Source: Paraburkholderia tropica
GTDB taxonomy: Bacteria; Pseudomonadota; Gammaproteobacteria; Burkholderiales; Burkholderiaceae
DNA: 64,000 nucleotides
NCBI RefSeq assembly: GCF_900109265.1
Contig: NZ_FNZM01000013.1
Coordinates: 62,001 to 126,000, forward strand
Direction of reading: 5' to 3'
The notes under the pieces were generated by a model, which saw only the letters and a program-made list of their open reading frames with translations, was not told the origin of the DNA and searched no databases. Of this stretch, positions 34,741 to 43,388 are shown in pieces. Every line of letters begins with the position of its first letter. Position 1 is the first letter of the stretch. Made by a program: the position numbers and the translations under genes.

Positions 34741-35966
34741 TCACGCTGATTCAGCCCTTTTCACCGGCGCTTCAACCGTCCCTTTCACCGGCAGCAGCAC
34801 GATCACCAGCACGGCCAGCGCCGCCACCGCCGCGCCCGTGACGTAGTTCGCGCCCAGACCGCGCGCATCGACGATATAGCCCGCCAGCACCGTGCCGCAG
34901 CCGATGCCGACCTGAGTCGTGAGCGTGAACATCGCCGACACCGTCTCGTCCTCGATATCGCGAATCTGCCGATGCCACATGTTCAGCGCGAGCGGCAGCG
35001 CGCCCCACGCCACGCCCCACAGCGCGACCAGCGCAAGCACCGCGCCGCGCAGGCCCGTCGCCGCGGGCAGCGCCAGCAGCGTGACGGCCATCAGCACAGT
35101 CGCGCCGAGCAGCGTGTGACGCAGGCTGCGCGCCACGTAGCGGCTCGCGAGCGCATTCGAGAGGAAACCGAACGCGCCGTACGCGAGCAGCACCCACGTC
35201 GCGTCCTTACCCGCGATCCGGCTTCGTTGAGCAGCGGCACGAGAAACGTGTAGGTGCCGAAGTGCGCGGCGAACAGCAGCGTGATCGTGGCCATGCTGCG
35301 CTGGGCCATGCGGTTGCGCGCGAAGGCCAGCAGGCGCGCCGCGCCGGGCGTCGCCGAGGACGTGGCCGCAAGCGCGGGCAGCGCAACGATCTGCACGATC
35401 AGGGCGATGGCCGAGAGCGCGGCCGCCGCGAGAAACGCGCCGCGCCACGAGGTCAGATCCGCGACGAAGGTACCGAACGGCACGCCCACGATCATCGCCG
35501 TCGTCGCGCCGCCGAACACTGCCGCCGCCGCGTAATGCACGTGATCCGCGCGCACCAGCCGCCCGGCGACCGCCAGCGCCATCGACCAGAACGCGCCGAG
35601 ACTGGCGCCGACCATTGCGCGTCCGAGCAGCATCCAGCCGAATTGCGTCGACACCGCCGACGTGAGCGCCGACGCCAGCAGCAGCACCGAAAGCGCCAGC
35701 AACAGCGTGCGCCGGTCGATCCGCTTGCCGACGAGCAGCACGCCCGGCGCGGCCAGCGCGGCGAACAGGCCCGGCAGCGTCATCATCAGACCGCCGTGTC
35801 CGGCGCTCACGCCGAACGATTTCACCACGTCCGGCAAGACGCCGACCGGCAGAAACTCGGTGGTCACCGAAGCGAACGAACCGAGCGCGAGCGAGGCCAC
35901 GGCGGGCCATGCATCGCGCGAGGTATCGGGGGCGGATTGACGAAGCGGAGAATCGATTTCAGACAT
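34741..35966 (-). pseudogene. MFS transporter disrupted by a single-base frameshift
   Basis: The first part (start ATG at 35966, MSEIDSPLRQ) reads as an MFS protein to LLNEAG near 35222. The same protein continues in another frame as IAGKDATWVLLAYGAFGFLS down to the stop at 34741. The joint is at about 35211-35222, where GGATCGCGGGT reads G-S-R-V in one frame and I-A-G in the next. One base appears to be lost. Together the pieces make a full DHA1-type transporter of about 408 residues. It is either a true pseudogene or a sequencing error. No other damage is visible. Confidence 0.85.
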
Positions 35967-36238
35967 AAAGCGCCAGCCGGCCGAACGAAGCGCATTCAGC
36001 CGACGATGGATGAGGGGAGCGGGAGGCGGACGCCTCGCAATGAACGGCGCCGATGAATCCAGCACGAACGCCGGCACAGTCCAACGACAGGGACACATCG
36101 CGTGCAGCGAAGCGGCCGTCGCGGTTCACGAACGCACAAACGCAAAAACGCACAAACCAACGCAAACGCGAATGTTAGCGCGAGTCAGCCAACACTGGAA
36201 GCCGCGCGTAAGCTGCACGCCCGACTTCCCGCGTGCAT

Positions 36239-37222
36239 TCAGCGCTTCGCCCTGCCCGCGTTTTTACGCGCCGGTTTGCGCACCGTCTTGCCTTCCGGCG
36301 CGGCCTGGCTCACGTCCACGGGCACGAACGGCGCTTCGAAATGCTTGACGAGAAAGTCGATGAAGGCCCGCGCGCGCGGCGACTCGTTGCGCTGACCCGG
36401 ATAGTAGACGTACAGATCGGCGGACGGCAGCACCACCTCGGGCAGCACGAGTTTGAGCCGCCCGCTCTGGATGTATTTCGCGAGATCCCATTCCGAGCGG
36501 ATCAGAATGCCGTGGCCGTCGAGCGCCCATCGCAGCACGATATCGCCATCGTTGCTGGACAGCGCGCCGCTCACCTTCAAGGCTTCCAGATGATCCGCCT
36601 GCATGAAGCGCCACACGCCCGACGCGTCGTCGTTCTGCGTGTGAATGATGCAGCGGTGATCGACCAGATCTTCCTTGCGACGCGGCACGCCATGTCGTTC
36701 CAGATATTTCGGCGATGCGCACAGAAAGCGCCGGTTGCTCATCAAGCGTCGCGCGCGCAGACGCTGGTCCGGCAACTCGCCGAAACGGATCGCCATATCG
36801 AACGCGCCTTCGACCAGATCGACGGGCCGGTCCGTCACCTCGAACTGGATATCGACACGCGGATAGCGCCGCGCGAACTCCGACACCAGCGGCGCAATCG
36901 TGGTGCGCCCGAAACCCAGCGTCGCGTTGATGCGCAGGCGTCCGTGCGGATCGGCGGGCGAACCGGCCATCGCGTCCTCCATCTCGCGCACCTGGTCGAG
37001 AATCTGCGCGGCGTAACGCGCGAAGGTCTCGCCTTCCGGTGTCAGGCTCACGCTGCGCGTGGTGCGGTTGACGAGCCGCGTGCCGAAGCGTTCTTCGAGG
37101 ATCCCGAGCCGCTTGGTCGCCGCCGGCGGCGTGATGCCGATCGAGCGCGCCGCGCCCGAGAGACTCTTGAGCCGCGCCAGCTGCACGAAGAACGCGAAGT
37201 CGGAAGTCGAATCAGTTCTCAC
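36239..37222 (-). CDS. LysR-type regulator divergent from tarD
   Basis: A 327-residue LysR protein. I use a GTG start because the helix-turn-helix (LKSLSGAARSIGITPPAATK) then begins at the usual distance. An upstream ATG at 37291 would leave an odd 23-residue extension. The C-terminus ends in a basic tail (KTVRKPARKNAGRAKR). It is divergent from the tartrate dehydratase gene (136-bp gap) and probably activates it in response to tartrate or a related acid. Confidence 0.85.
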   Translation of the reverse strand: MRTDSTSDFAFFVQLARLKSLSGAARSIGITPPAATKRLGILEERFGTRLVNRTTRSVSLTPEGETFARYAAQILDQVREMEDAMAGSPADPHGRLRINATLGFGRTTIAPLVSEFARRYPRVDIQFEVTDRPVDLVEGAFDMAIRFGELPDQRLRARRLMSNRRFLCASPKYLERHGVPRRKEDLVDHRCIIHTQNDDASGVWRFMQADHLEALKVSGALSSNDGDIVLRWALDGHGILIRSEWDLAKYIQSGRLKLVLPEVVLPSADLYVYYPGQRNESPRARAFIDFLVKHFEAPFVPVDVSQAAPEGKTVRKPARKNAGRAKR

Positions 37223-37358
37223 TTTGGGTAAAGAATGAAATGAATTGAGGTGAAGTATAGGCGGCCCGGCGACGGCTATGCTACTTCCCATTGCACCACG
37301 CTACTTGACCCGCTCAACCCACATTGCGCGCCCACGCATCCATCCAGGAGACCGCCTC

Positions 37359-38525
37359 ATGAGAATCGTCGAGATTCGCGAGCAAACGCTGCCGATCAGT
37401 TCGCCGATCCGCAACGCCTATATCGACTTCAGCAAGATGACGCTGAGCCTCGTCGCCGTGATCACCGACGTGATCCGCGACGGCAAGCCGGTCGTCGGCT
37501 ACGGTTTCAATTCGAATGGCCGTTACGGTCAAGGCAAGCTCATGCGCGAGCGCTTCATTCCGCGCCTGCTCGAAGCCGATCCCGCCTCGCTCGTCAACGA
37601 CGCGGGCGACAATCTCGACCCGCACAAAATCTGGGCGACGATGTTCACCAACGAGAAGCCCGGCGGCCACGGCGAGCGCTCGGTGGCGATCGGCACGATC
37701 GACATGGCCGTGTGGGACGCGGTGGCGAAGATCGCGGGCAAGCCGCTCTTTCAACTGCTCGCCGACCGCTACGGCAACGGCGAGCCGAACCGCAAGGTGT
37801 TCGTCTATGCGGCGGGCGGCTATTACTATCCCGGCCAGAATCACGACAAGCTCAAGGACGAGATGCGCAGCTATCTCGATCGCGGCTACACGGTGGTGAA
37901 GAAGAAGATTGGCGGCGCGTCGCTCGACGAGGACCTGCGCCGCATCGACTCGATTCTGAGCGTGCTCGGCGACGGCCAGAAACTCGCGGTCGATGCGAAC
38001 GGCCGCTTCGATCTCGACACCGCGATCCAGTACGCGAAGGCGCTCTCGCAATACGACCTGTTCTGGTACGAGGAAGCGGGCGATCCGCTCGACTTCGAAT
38101 TGCAGGCCGCGCTGCGCAACTACTACGACAAGCCGATGGCGACCGGCGAGAATCTGTTCTCGATGCAGGACGCGCGCAATCTGATCCGCTACGGCGGCAT
38201 GCGCGCGGACCGCGACTGGCTGCAATTCGATTGCGCGCTGAGCTATGGTCTCGTCGAATATCTGCGCACGCTCGACATGCTGCATCAGCATGGCTGGTCG
38301 CGCAGCCGCTGTATTCCGCACGGCGGCCATCAGATGTCGCTGAATATCGCGGCGGGTCTCGGGCTGGGCGGCAACGAGTTGTATCCGGATCTGTTCCAGC
38401 CGTTCGGTGGCTTCCCCGACGGCGTGAAGGTCGAGAACGGTTTCATCACGATGCCGGATCTGCCAGGCATCGGCTTCGAGGGCAAGGCCGATCTCTACGC
38501 GCAAATGCAGAAGCTGCCCGCCTGA
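37359..38525 (+). CDS. tarD: D(-)-tartrate dehydratase
   Basis: A 388-residue enolase-superfamily enzyme that matches the characterised D-tartrate dehydratase type along its length. It shows SSPIRNAYIDFSKMT at the front, YGFNSNGRYGQG, EKPGGHGERSVAIGTIDMAV, the catalytic Lys motif VVKKKIGG (181-183), metal ligands Asp212, Glu239 and Glu264, and the base His321 in CIPHGGHQMS. It dehydrates D-tartrate to oxaloacetate. AGGAG lies eight bases before the ATG. A terminator follows. Confidence 0.9.
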   Translation: MRIVEIREQTLPISSPIRNAYIDFSKMTLSLVAVITDVIRDGKPVVGYGFNSNGRYGQGKLMRERFIPRLLEADPASLVNDAGDNLDPHKIWATMFTNEKPGGHGERSVAIGTIDMAVWDAVAKIAGKPLFQLLADRYGNGEPNRKVFVYAAGGYYYPGQNHDKLKDEMRSYLDRGYTVVKKKIGGASLDEDLRRIDSILSVLGDGQKLAVDANGRFDLDTAIQYAKALSQYDLFWYEEAGDPLDFELQAALRNYYDKPMATGENLFSMQDARNLIRYGGMRADRDWLQFDCALSYGLVEYLRTLDMLHQHGWSRSRCIPHGGHQMSLNIAAGLGLGGNELYPDLFQPFGGFPDGVKVENGFITMPDLPGIGFEGKADLYAQMQKLPA

Positions 38526-38543
38526 ACAAGCGCGCGTTTAACG

Positions 38544-38574
38544 AAAAAAAGCCTCACGAATGTGAGGCTTTTTT
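38544..38574. terminator. Bidirectional Rho-independent terminator
   Basis: GCCTCAC (38551-38557) and GTGAGGC (38562-38568) pair around GAAT, with A7 before and T6 after. It is suitable for both tarD and the convergent TehA-type gene. Confidence 0.9.
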
Positions 38575-38592
38575 GCATGACGTGTCGCTCGA

Positions 38593-39600
38593 TCAGGACA
38601 CCGCGCGCGCCGGCAGCAGCTTGCCGTCCCACAGCAGTGCGGCCGTCTTGAAGAACAACAGGCCGATCACCAGGTTCGAGGCCGCGAACAGCACGAACGC
38701 CAGTTCGTGTTCCCAGTGCGGTGCGCCGCCTTGCGCGATCAGCATCGCCAGCGTGGGCAGCGCGGCCGTGCCGAAGCTGAAGGCCCAGTACGACGGCGCG
38801 AAGGCTTGCGCACGGATCCACGGCAGCAGACGCAGCAGCAGAAGCGCCTGATACAGACCGTAGCCGAGCAGCGCGTAAGCGATCAAACCCGTCGTGCCGG
38901 TCAGCCCCGTCGTCAAACCCGTATGTGCCGCCGTGCCGGTAATCGCCATCCACGCCACGCCGCCGACCACCGGCGGCGCGAGTTGCACGCCGAAGCCAGG
39001 GCGCAGCGCGGGCGCCGTCGGGGCGGCATGCGCGGCGCGGTTGAGCAGCATCGATTCGATCGCGAGCCACGAGAGCGCACCCGCACCGAAGAACAGCATC
39101 GCGAGTTCGGGCAGACCGAAAGCGGCGGCCGTGGTCGCGGCCACGAAGCCCGGCGCGACGGTCGGCAGATAGATCGCCGGCGTGACGAGTTCCGCATTGC
39201 GCGCGCCCTGCCAGAGCCGTCCGTGCAGCATCACACCGACGCCGAGTTGTGCGACCGCGCCCACCGCGAACAAGGCCAGCGCGAGGTCGGGCGACCAGAG
39301 CTTGATCGCCTGCGCCGCCAGCATCGCCGAAACCGGGCCGAGCGCGACGAACGACGACTGCACTTCGTGCGCCCACTCCTTGCGCGCGGCCTCGCGGTGC
39401 GCGATCCACTTGATTGCATACATTGCCGTGATCGCGCCCCACACCACGAGCGCGGCGACGGTCAGCACCTGCGCCGCCACCGTCGGCACTTCCCAAAGCT
39501 TCGCCGCGACGCGCCACGCGCCCGCCAGCGCCAGCGCGCCCACTGCGATGCCGAAAAAGCCCGCCGGCATCGGTTCATGCTTGGTGATCCATGCGTTCAT
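38593..39600 (-). CDS. TehA/SLAC1 (TDT family) transporter
   Basis: A 335-residue membrane protein with about ten helices and the TDT pattern (PMPAGFFGIAVGALALAGAW, later YALLGYGLYQALLLLRLLPW). TDT proteins are channels or carriers for C4-dicarboxylates, tellurite-related compounds or anions. Its position next to a tartrate enzyme hints at a dicarboxylate, but the genes are convergent. Its start region lies inside a foldable RNA element: the Shine-Dalgarno GGAG (six bases before the ATG) is paired in the predicted fold. Confidence 0.85.
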   Translation of the reverse strand: MNAWITKHEPMPAGFFGIAVGALALAGAWRVAAKLWEVPTVAAQVLTVAALVVWGAITAMYAIKWIAHREAARKEWAHEVQSSFVALGPVSAMLAAQAIKLWSPDLALALFAVGAVAQLGVGVMLHGRLWQGARNAELVTPAIYLPTVAPGFVAATTAAAFGLPELAMLFFGAGALSWLAIESMLLNRAAHAAPTAPALRPGFGVQLAPPVVGGVAWMAITGTAAHTGLTTGLTGTTGLIAYALLGYGLYQALLLLRLLPWIRAQAFAPSYWAFSFGTAALPTLAMLIAQGGAPHWEHELAFVLFAASNLVIGLLFFKTAALLWDGKLLPARAVS

Positions 39601-39604
39601 GATC

Positions 39605-39714
39605 CACTCCAGACTTGAGACGGCGGATGCCGTCGTTCGATGGAGTGACTTTAGGCGCGCGGGCGTCTGGCGCGAATGCCGGGGGCGCTCAGGAATATGC
39701 CCGATCGTCTCAAG
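39605..39714 (-). promoter_or_regulatory. Possible translational RNA switch
   Basis: In the minus-strand transcript, CACTCCA (39647-39641) pairs with TGGAGTG (39611-39605), hiding the GGAG ribosome binding site. An inner hairpin GACGGC-N4-GCCGTC (39634-39619) stacks inside. A segment further upstream, CTTGAGACG (39714-39706), is perfectly complementary to CGTCTCAAG (39622-39614). That region overlaps the 3' arm of the inner hairpin, so the two folds exclude each other. This is the layout of a switch, thermosensor or leader attenuator, but no ligand is known. Confidence 0.55.
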
Positions 39715-39751
39715 CGTCGAAATCCGCGCCGAAAGCGCGCGCCATGCCGCG

Positions 39752-40993
39752 TCACGACGCCGTCTGCGCGAAGTCCAGCACGGCCTTGAACCAGCCCGAC
39801 GTCGTATCGATGACGAGCAGCGCGCCCGTCGACGGATCGACCTGACTGCTCGAAATCCACAGGATGCAGCCGTCCGCGCCCGCCGCGCGCAACGCGTCGA
39901 GACGGAAGGTCATCTGGTCGTAGGTAAGTAGATGTTCCGTCCCCGCGCTGTCGGTCCAGATCGGCGTGATGTACGGCAGTACCTTTTTCGACGTGCCGTT
40001 GAGCGTATCGAACGCGCGCGACTGGGACACGGCGAAGCTCGCGGCCGAACTCCAGTTGGCGTCGCCGGTCGCGGTGCCGTCGTAGTTGTAGTTGTACAGC
40101 GACGGGCTGTAGTAATCGACCAGCGCGGCCACGCTCGCATATTGCGGATTGAGCGCGCTGTACGTCGCCTCGGTCGAACTGCTCCAGCCGAAGGTGTTCT
40201 GCGGGACTTCGCCGTAAAGCCCGACCACGGCGCCCGGATTGTCGGCCTTGAACAATTGCAACGCCTCGCTCAGATTCTCGACGATGGTCTGGCCGTTGCC
40301 CGTCGCCACGCTCGGGTAGAAGCGCTTCGTGTCCCACACTTCGAGGTCGAGCGAAACGGGCGTCTTGCCGGTGCTGTCGGCGGCCTCGGCGGCGGTCGCG
40401 ATCTTGGTGCTGTCGACGTCGTATTCGTCCGTGCAACTGGACAGCGGACACGTCACGAGCTTGCTCGAATAGATCAGGTTGAGCGGCGCGATGCGCTCGC
40501 TCCCGAACCACGCATCGGTGATCGAGTGCGTGCCGCTCGCGTCCTGATACTGTTTGAGCTTCAGGAACTCGTAGATCGAAAAGGGCTTCGCGCAGGTCAC
40601 GGCGATCGTGGCCGTGTGACCGTCGGTCGTGCTCACGCTGATCGTGGCCGCGCCCGCTGCCACGCAACTCACCGCGCCCGCCGACGAAACCGTGGCAATC
40701 GACGTGTCGCCGCTCGACCACGCGATCGTGCTGCTCGCGGGCAGCACGGTCGCCTGCGCCGCCGCCGATTTGCCGACCACCAGCGCGAGCGTGGTGGGCG
40801 TGACGCTCAGGCTCGTGGTGACGGCGGTGCTGGCAGTGGCGCTGGTCGTGGCGGTGTCGCCCGGCGTGCCGCCGCCGCACGCGTTGAGGGACACCATCGC
40901 GGCGCCGAGCAGCGCCGCCCTTACAACCCGGCTTGAAACCTGGCGTAAATCCCGGCGAAAAAGCCGTAGCGGGATTCGGCTCGAAAACGTCAT
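39752..40993 (-). CDS. Lipoprotein with Big2-like domain and possible glycosidase barrel
   Basis: A 413-residue exported lipoprotein (signal ending SLNAC). Residues about 60-135 look like a bacterial Ig-like domain of the Big2 type (LSVTPTTLALVVGKSAAAQA, then GAATISV). The rest resembles a TIM barrel: VSLDLEVWDTKRFYP has the D-x-E-x-W arrangement seen in GH56 hyaluronidase-like enzymes, with YYSPSLYNYNYD and GCILWISSS later. I cannot confirm enzyme activity. The ATG after AAAGG is preferred over a TTG two codons upstream. It may act on an extracellular polysaccharide. Confidence 0.7.
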   Translation of the reverse strand: MTFSSRIPLRLFRRDLRQVSSRVVRAALLGAAMVSLNACGGGTPGDTATTSATASTAVTTSLSVTPTTLALVVGKSAAAQATVLPASSTIAWSSGDTSIATVSSAGAVSCVAAGAATISVSTTDGHTATIAVTCAKPFSIYEFLKLKQYQDASGTHSITDAWFGSERIAPLNLIYSSKLVTCPLSSCTDEYDVDSTKIATAAEAADSTGKTPVSLDLEVWDTKRFYPSVATGNGQTIVENLSEALQLFKADNPGAVVGLYGEVPQNTFGWSSSTEATYSALNPQYASVAALVDYYSPSLYNYNYDGTATGDANWSSAASFAVSQSRAFDTLNGTSKKVLPYITPIWTDSAGTEHLLTYDQMTFRLDALRAAGADGCILWISSSQVDPSTGALLVIDTTSGWFKAVLDFAQTAS

Positions 40994-41132
40994 GTACAAC
41001 CTTTATGAAATGCAGGGGATCGCAGCGGCGCGCGCGTGCTGGCGGCGCCTTTCTCCTTGTCGGCCAAATGGGGCGCGACTTGAGGGTGCGAGTTGAGCGC
41101 GCAACGATGACGAAGCCGCCCAGGCACCGCAC

Positions 41133-42035
41133 TCACCGCGCGAATTCGCTGTCGCGCACCGCCTCGATCAGATAGTCGACGAAAGACGCAATGCGCGCTG
41201 AAATCGCCGTATTGCGGTAGTAGACCGCGTTGATCGGCTGCAGCACCTCCAGCGTCTGCGCTGTAAAAAGCTGCACGAGCGCGCCTTCGCCACGGTCGCG
41301 CGCCGTCATGAAATCGGACAGACAGACGATGCCTTCGCCCGCCAGCGCGAGTTGCCGCAGCGTCTCGCCGCTGGACGAACGGATGCCCGGCGCAATGCGA
41401 TACGGCGCGTTATCCGGCCCCGCGAGCGGCCAGACGTTGAGCGCCTCGGGCTCGGTGAAACCCAGCAGCGTGTGCTTCGCGAGGTCCGCGACGCGGCGCG
41501 GCTGGCCGTGCGTCTTCAGATACGCGGGACTCGCGAGCACGCGCACGCGGCTACGCCCGACCGGCTTGCTGTGCAGCGTGGAGTCCTTCAACTGGCCGAT
41601 GCGGATCGCGACGTCCGTGCGCCGCTCCAGCAGATCGATGATCCCTTCGTTGCTGTTCAGCTCCAGCTCGATCTGCGGATAGCGCGCACGATAGCCCTGC
41701 ACGAGCGGCACGATCACATGCAGCATGAACGGTGTCGCCGCGTCCACCCGCAGGCGGCCCGAAGGCCGTTCGCGGCGCGCGGCCATCTGCTCCTCCGCGC
41801 CCTCCACCGACGCGATGATCGCCCGCGCGTCGCGCAGAAACGCGCTGCCCTCCTCGGTCAGTTCGAGACGCCGCGTCGTGCGCCGCAGCAACGTGGTCCT
41901 GAGCTTGTCTTCCAGACGCCCCAGCGTGCGGCTGGTGGCCGAAATCGTCAGCCCGAGCTGATGCGCGGCAGCCGTGATCGAACCCGTATCGACCACGCTC
42001 ACGAAGGCTTGCAGTTCATCCAGTGTGACTTTCAT
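41133..42035 (-). CDS. LysR-type regulator divergent from an MFS gene
   Basis: A 300-residue LysR protein beginning MKVTLDELQAFVSVVDTG, with helix-turn-helix HQLGLTISATSRTLGRLEDK. The open frame runs on upstream, but the ATG at 42035 matches family starts. A perfect 15-bp palindrome containing the LysR T-N11-A rule lies three bases upstream of the ATG, which suggests autorepression and control of the divergent MFS gene. Confidence 0.92.
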   Translation of the reverse strand: MKVTLDELQAFVSVVDTGSITAAAHQLGLTISATSRTLGRLEDKLRTTLLRRTTRRLELTEEGSAFLRDARAIIASVEGAEEQMAARRERPSGRLRVDAATPFMLHVIVPLVQGYRARYPQIELELNSNEGIIDLLERRTDVAIRIGQLKDSTLHSKPVGRSRVRVLASPAYLKTHGQPRRVADLAKHTLLGFTEPEALNVWPLAGPDNAPYRIAPGIRSSSGETLRQLALAGEGIVCLSDFMTARDRGEGALVQLFTAQTLEVLQPINAVYYRNTAISARIASFVDYLIEAVRDSEFAR

Positions 42036-42037
42036 TC

Positions 42038-42052
42038 TTGATTTGAAATCAA
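42038..42052. promoter_or_regulatory. LysR-type palindromic site
   Basis: TTGATTT-G-AAATCAA, a perfect palindrome. The inner TGATTTGAAATCA fits T-N11-A. It lies in the 105-bp gap between the divergent LysR and MFS genes and overlaps the LysR ribosome binding region. Confidence 0.6.
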
Positions 42053-42140
42053 AACTCTTTCGTTTATAGACGACTTTTTCTGCAAAAGTAAAGCGGGCAC
42101 ACTGCGTCCTGTTCAAAAAACCGCTGGAGCCCCTTTCGCC

Positions 42141-43346
42141 ATGACCCCGCCCCTCACTTCCGCGCCCGCACGCGAAGGCCACGCCTGGCTCTCGCTGCTG
42201 GCGCTCGCCATCGGCGCATTCAGCATCGGCACCACCGAGTTCTCGCCGATGGGCCTGCTGCCCGTGATCGCCGAGGGCGTACACGTGTCGATTCCCCGCG
42301 CTGGCATGCTGATCACCACTTACGCGATCGGCGTGATGGTCGGCGCGCCGCTGATGACGCTCGCGCTCTCGCGCTGGTCGCGCCGCAGCGCGCTGATCGT
42401 GCTGATGAGCCTGTTTACGATCGGCAACCTGCTCTCGGCGTTCGCCTCGGACTACACGACACTGCTGCTCGCGCGCCTCGTCACGAGCCTCAATCACGGC
42501 GCGTTCTTCGGCCTCGGTTCGCTGGTCGCCGCGAGCGTGGTGCCGCGCCACAAGCAGGCGAGCGCCGTCGCCACCATGTTCATGGGCCTGACGATCGCCA
42601 ATATCGGCGGCGTGCCCGCGGCCACCTGGCTCGGCCAGACCATCGGCTGGCGGATGGCGTTCGCGGCGACCGCGGGGCTCGGCGTGCTGACGATGCTGAT
42701 CCTGCGCGTCGCGCTGCCCCAGGGCGCAGCGGGCCAGGCACCCAACCTGCGCGGCGAATTGCAGGTGCTCACGCGCCCGGCCGTGCTCACGGCGATGGCG
42801 ACCACCGTGCTGGGAGCGGGTGCGATGTTCACGCTCTACACCTATATCGCGCCGACGCTCGAACAGATCACGGGCGCCTCGCCGACCTTCGTCACGGCCA
42901 TGCTCGTGCTCGTCGGCGTGGGTTTTTCGATCGGCAACGCGGCGGGCGGCAAGCTCGCGGACCGCTCGCTCAACGGCAGCCTCGTCGTGTTCCTGACGCT
43001 GCTGGTCGCGATCATGCTGGCGTTCCCGCTGCTCGCAAAAACGCATCTGGGCGCGGCGTTCGCCGTGGTCGTGTGGGGCCTCGCCACCTTCGCCGTGGTG
43101 CCGCCGCTGCAGATGCGCGTGATGCGCGCCGCCGCCGAAGCGCCGGGCCTCGCCTCCTCGGTCAACGTGGGCGCCTTCAATCTCGGCAACGCCGTGGGCG
43201 CGGCGGCCGGCGGCGCGGCGATCTCGGCGGGCTTCAGCTACGCCGCCGTGCCGGTGGTCGGTGCGCTGATCGCGGTCTCGGGCCTCGCGCTGGTGCTCGT
43301 GCAGATCGCCCAGAATCGCCAGCCCGCGCCAAGCGCCGCGCGCTGA
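42141..43346 (+). CDS. MFS transporter (AraJ/YdhP-like DHA1)
   Basis: A 401-residue twelve-helix transporter. Family features are LALAIGAFSIGTTEFSPMGL (helix 1) and MVGAPLMTLALSRWSRRSAL (motif A region), plus GAFFGLGSLVAASVVP. This subgroup includes arabinose/sugar efflux and purine exporters. GGAGC lies about ten bases before the ATG. It is probably controlled by the divergent LysR. The aldo/keto reductase gene dkgB follows 42 bp later and may be cotranscribed. Confidence 0.9.
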   Translation: MTPPLTSAPAREGHAWLSLLALAIGAFSIGTTEFSPMGLLPVIAEGVHVSIPRAGMLITTYAIGVMVGAPLMTLALSRWSRRSALIVLMSLFTIGNLLSAFASDYTTLLLARLVTSLNHGAFFGLGSLVAASVVPRHKQASAVATMFMGLTIANIGGVPAATWLGQTIGWRMAFAATAGLGVLTMLILRVALPQGAAGQAPNLRGELQVLTRPAVLTAMATTVLGAGAMFTLYTYIAPTLEQITGASPTFVTAMLVLVGVGFSIGNAAGGKLADRSLNGSLVVFLTLLVAIMLAFPLLAKTHLGAAFAVVVWGLATFAVVPPLQMRVMRAAAEAPGLASSVNVGAFNLGNAVGAAAGGAAISAGFSYAAVPVVGALIAVSGLALVLVQIAQNRQPAPSAAR

Positions 43347-43388
43347 TTTCACGCTGCTTTTTCAATCGATTACTTCACGGAGTCCAAC

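Noticed and set aside
36130..36171. Repeated AACGCAAA/AACGCACAAA units upstream of the broken MFS gene
   Set aside because: Short, irregular and in low-complexity DNA; not convincing as iterons or a CRISPR-like array.
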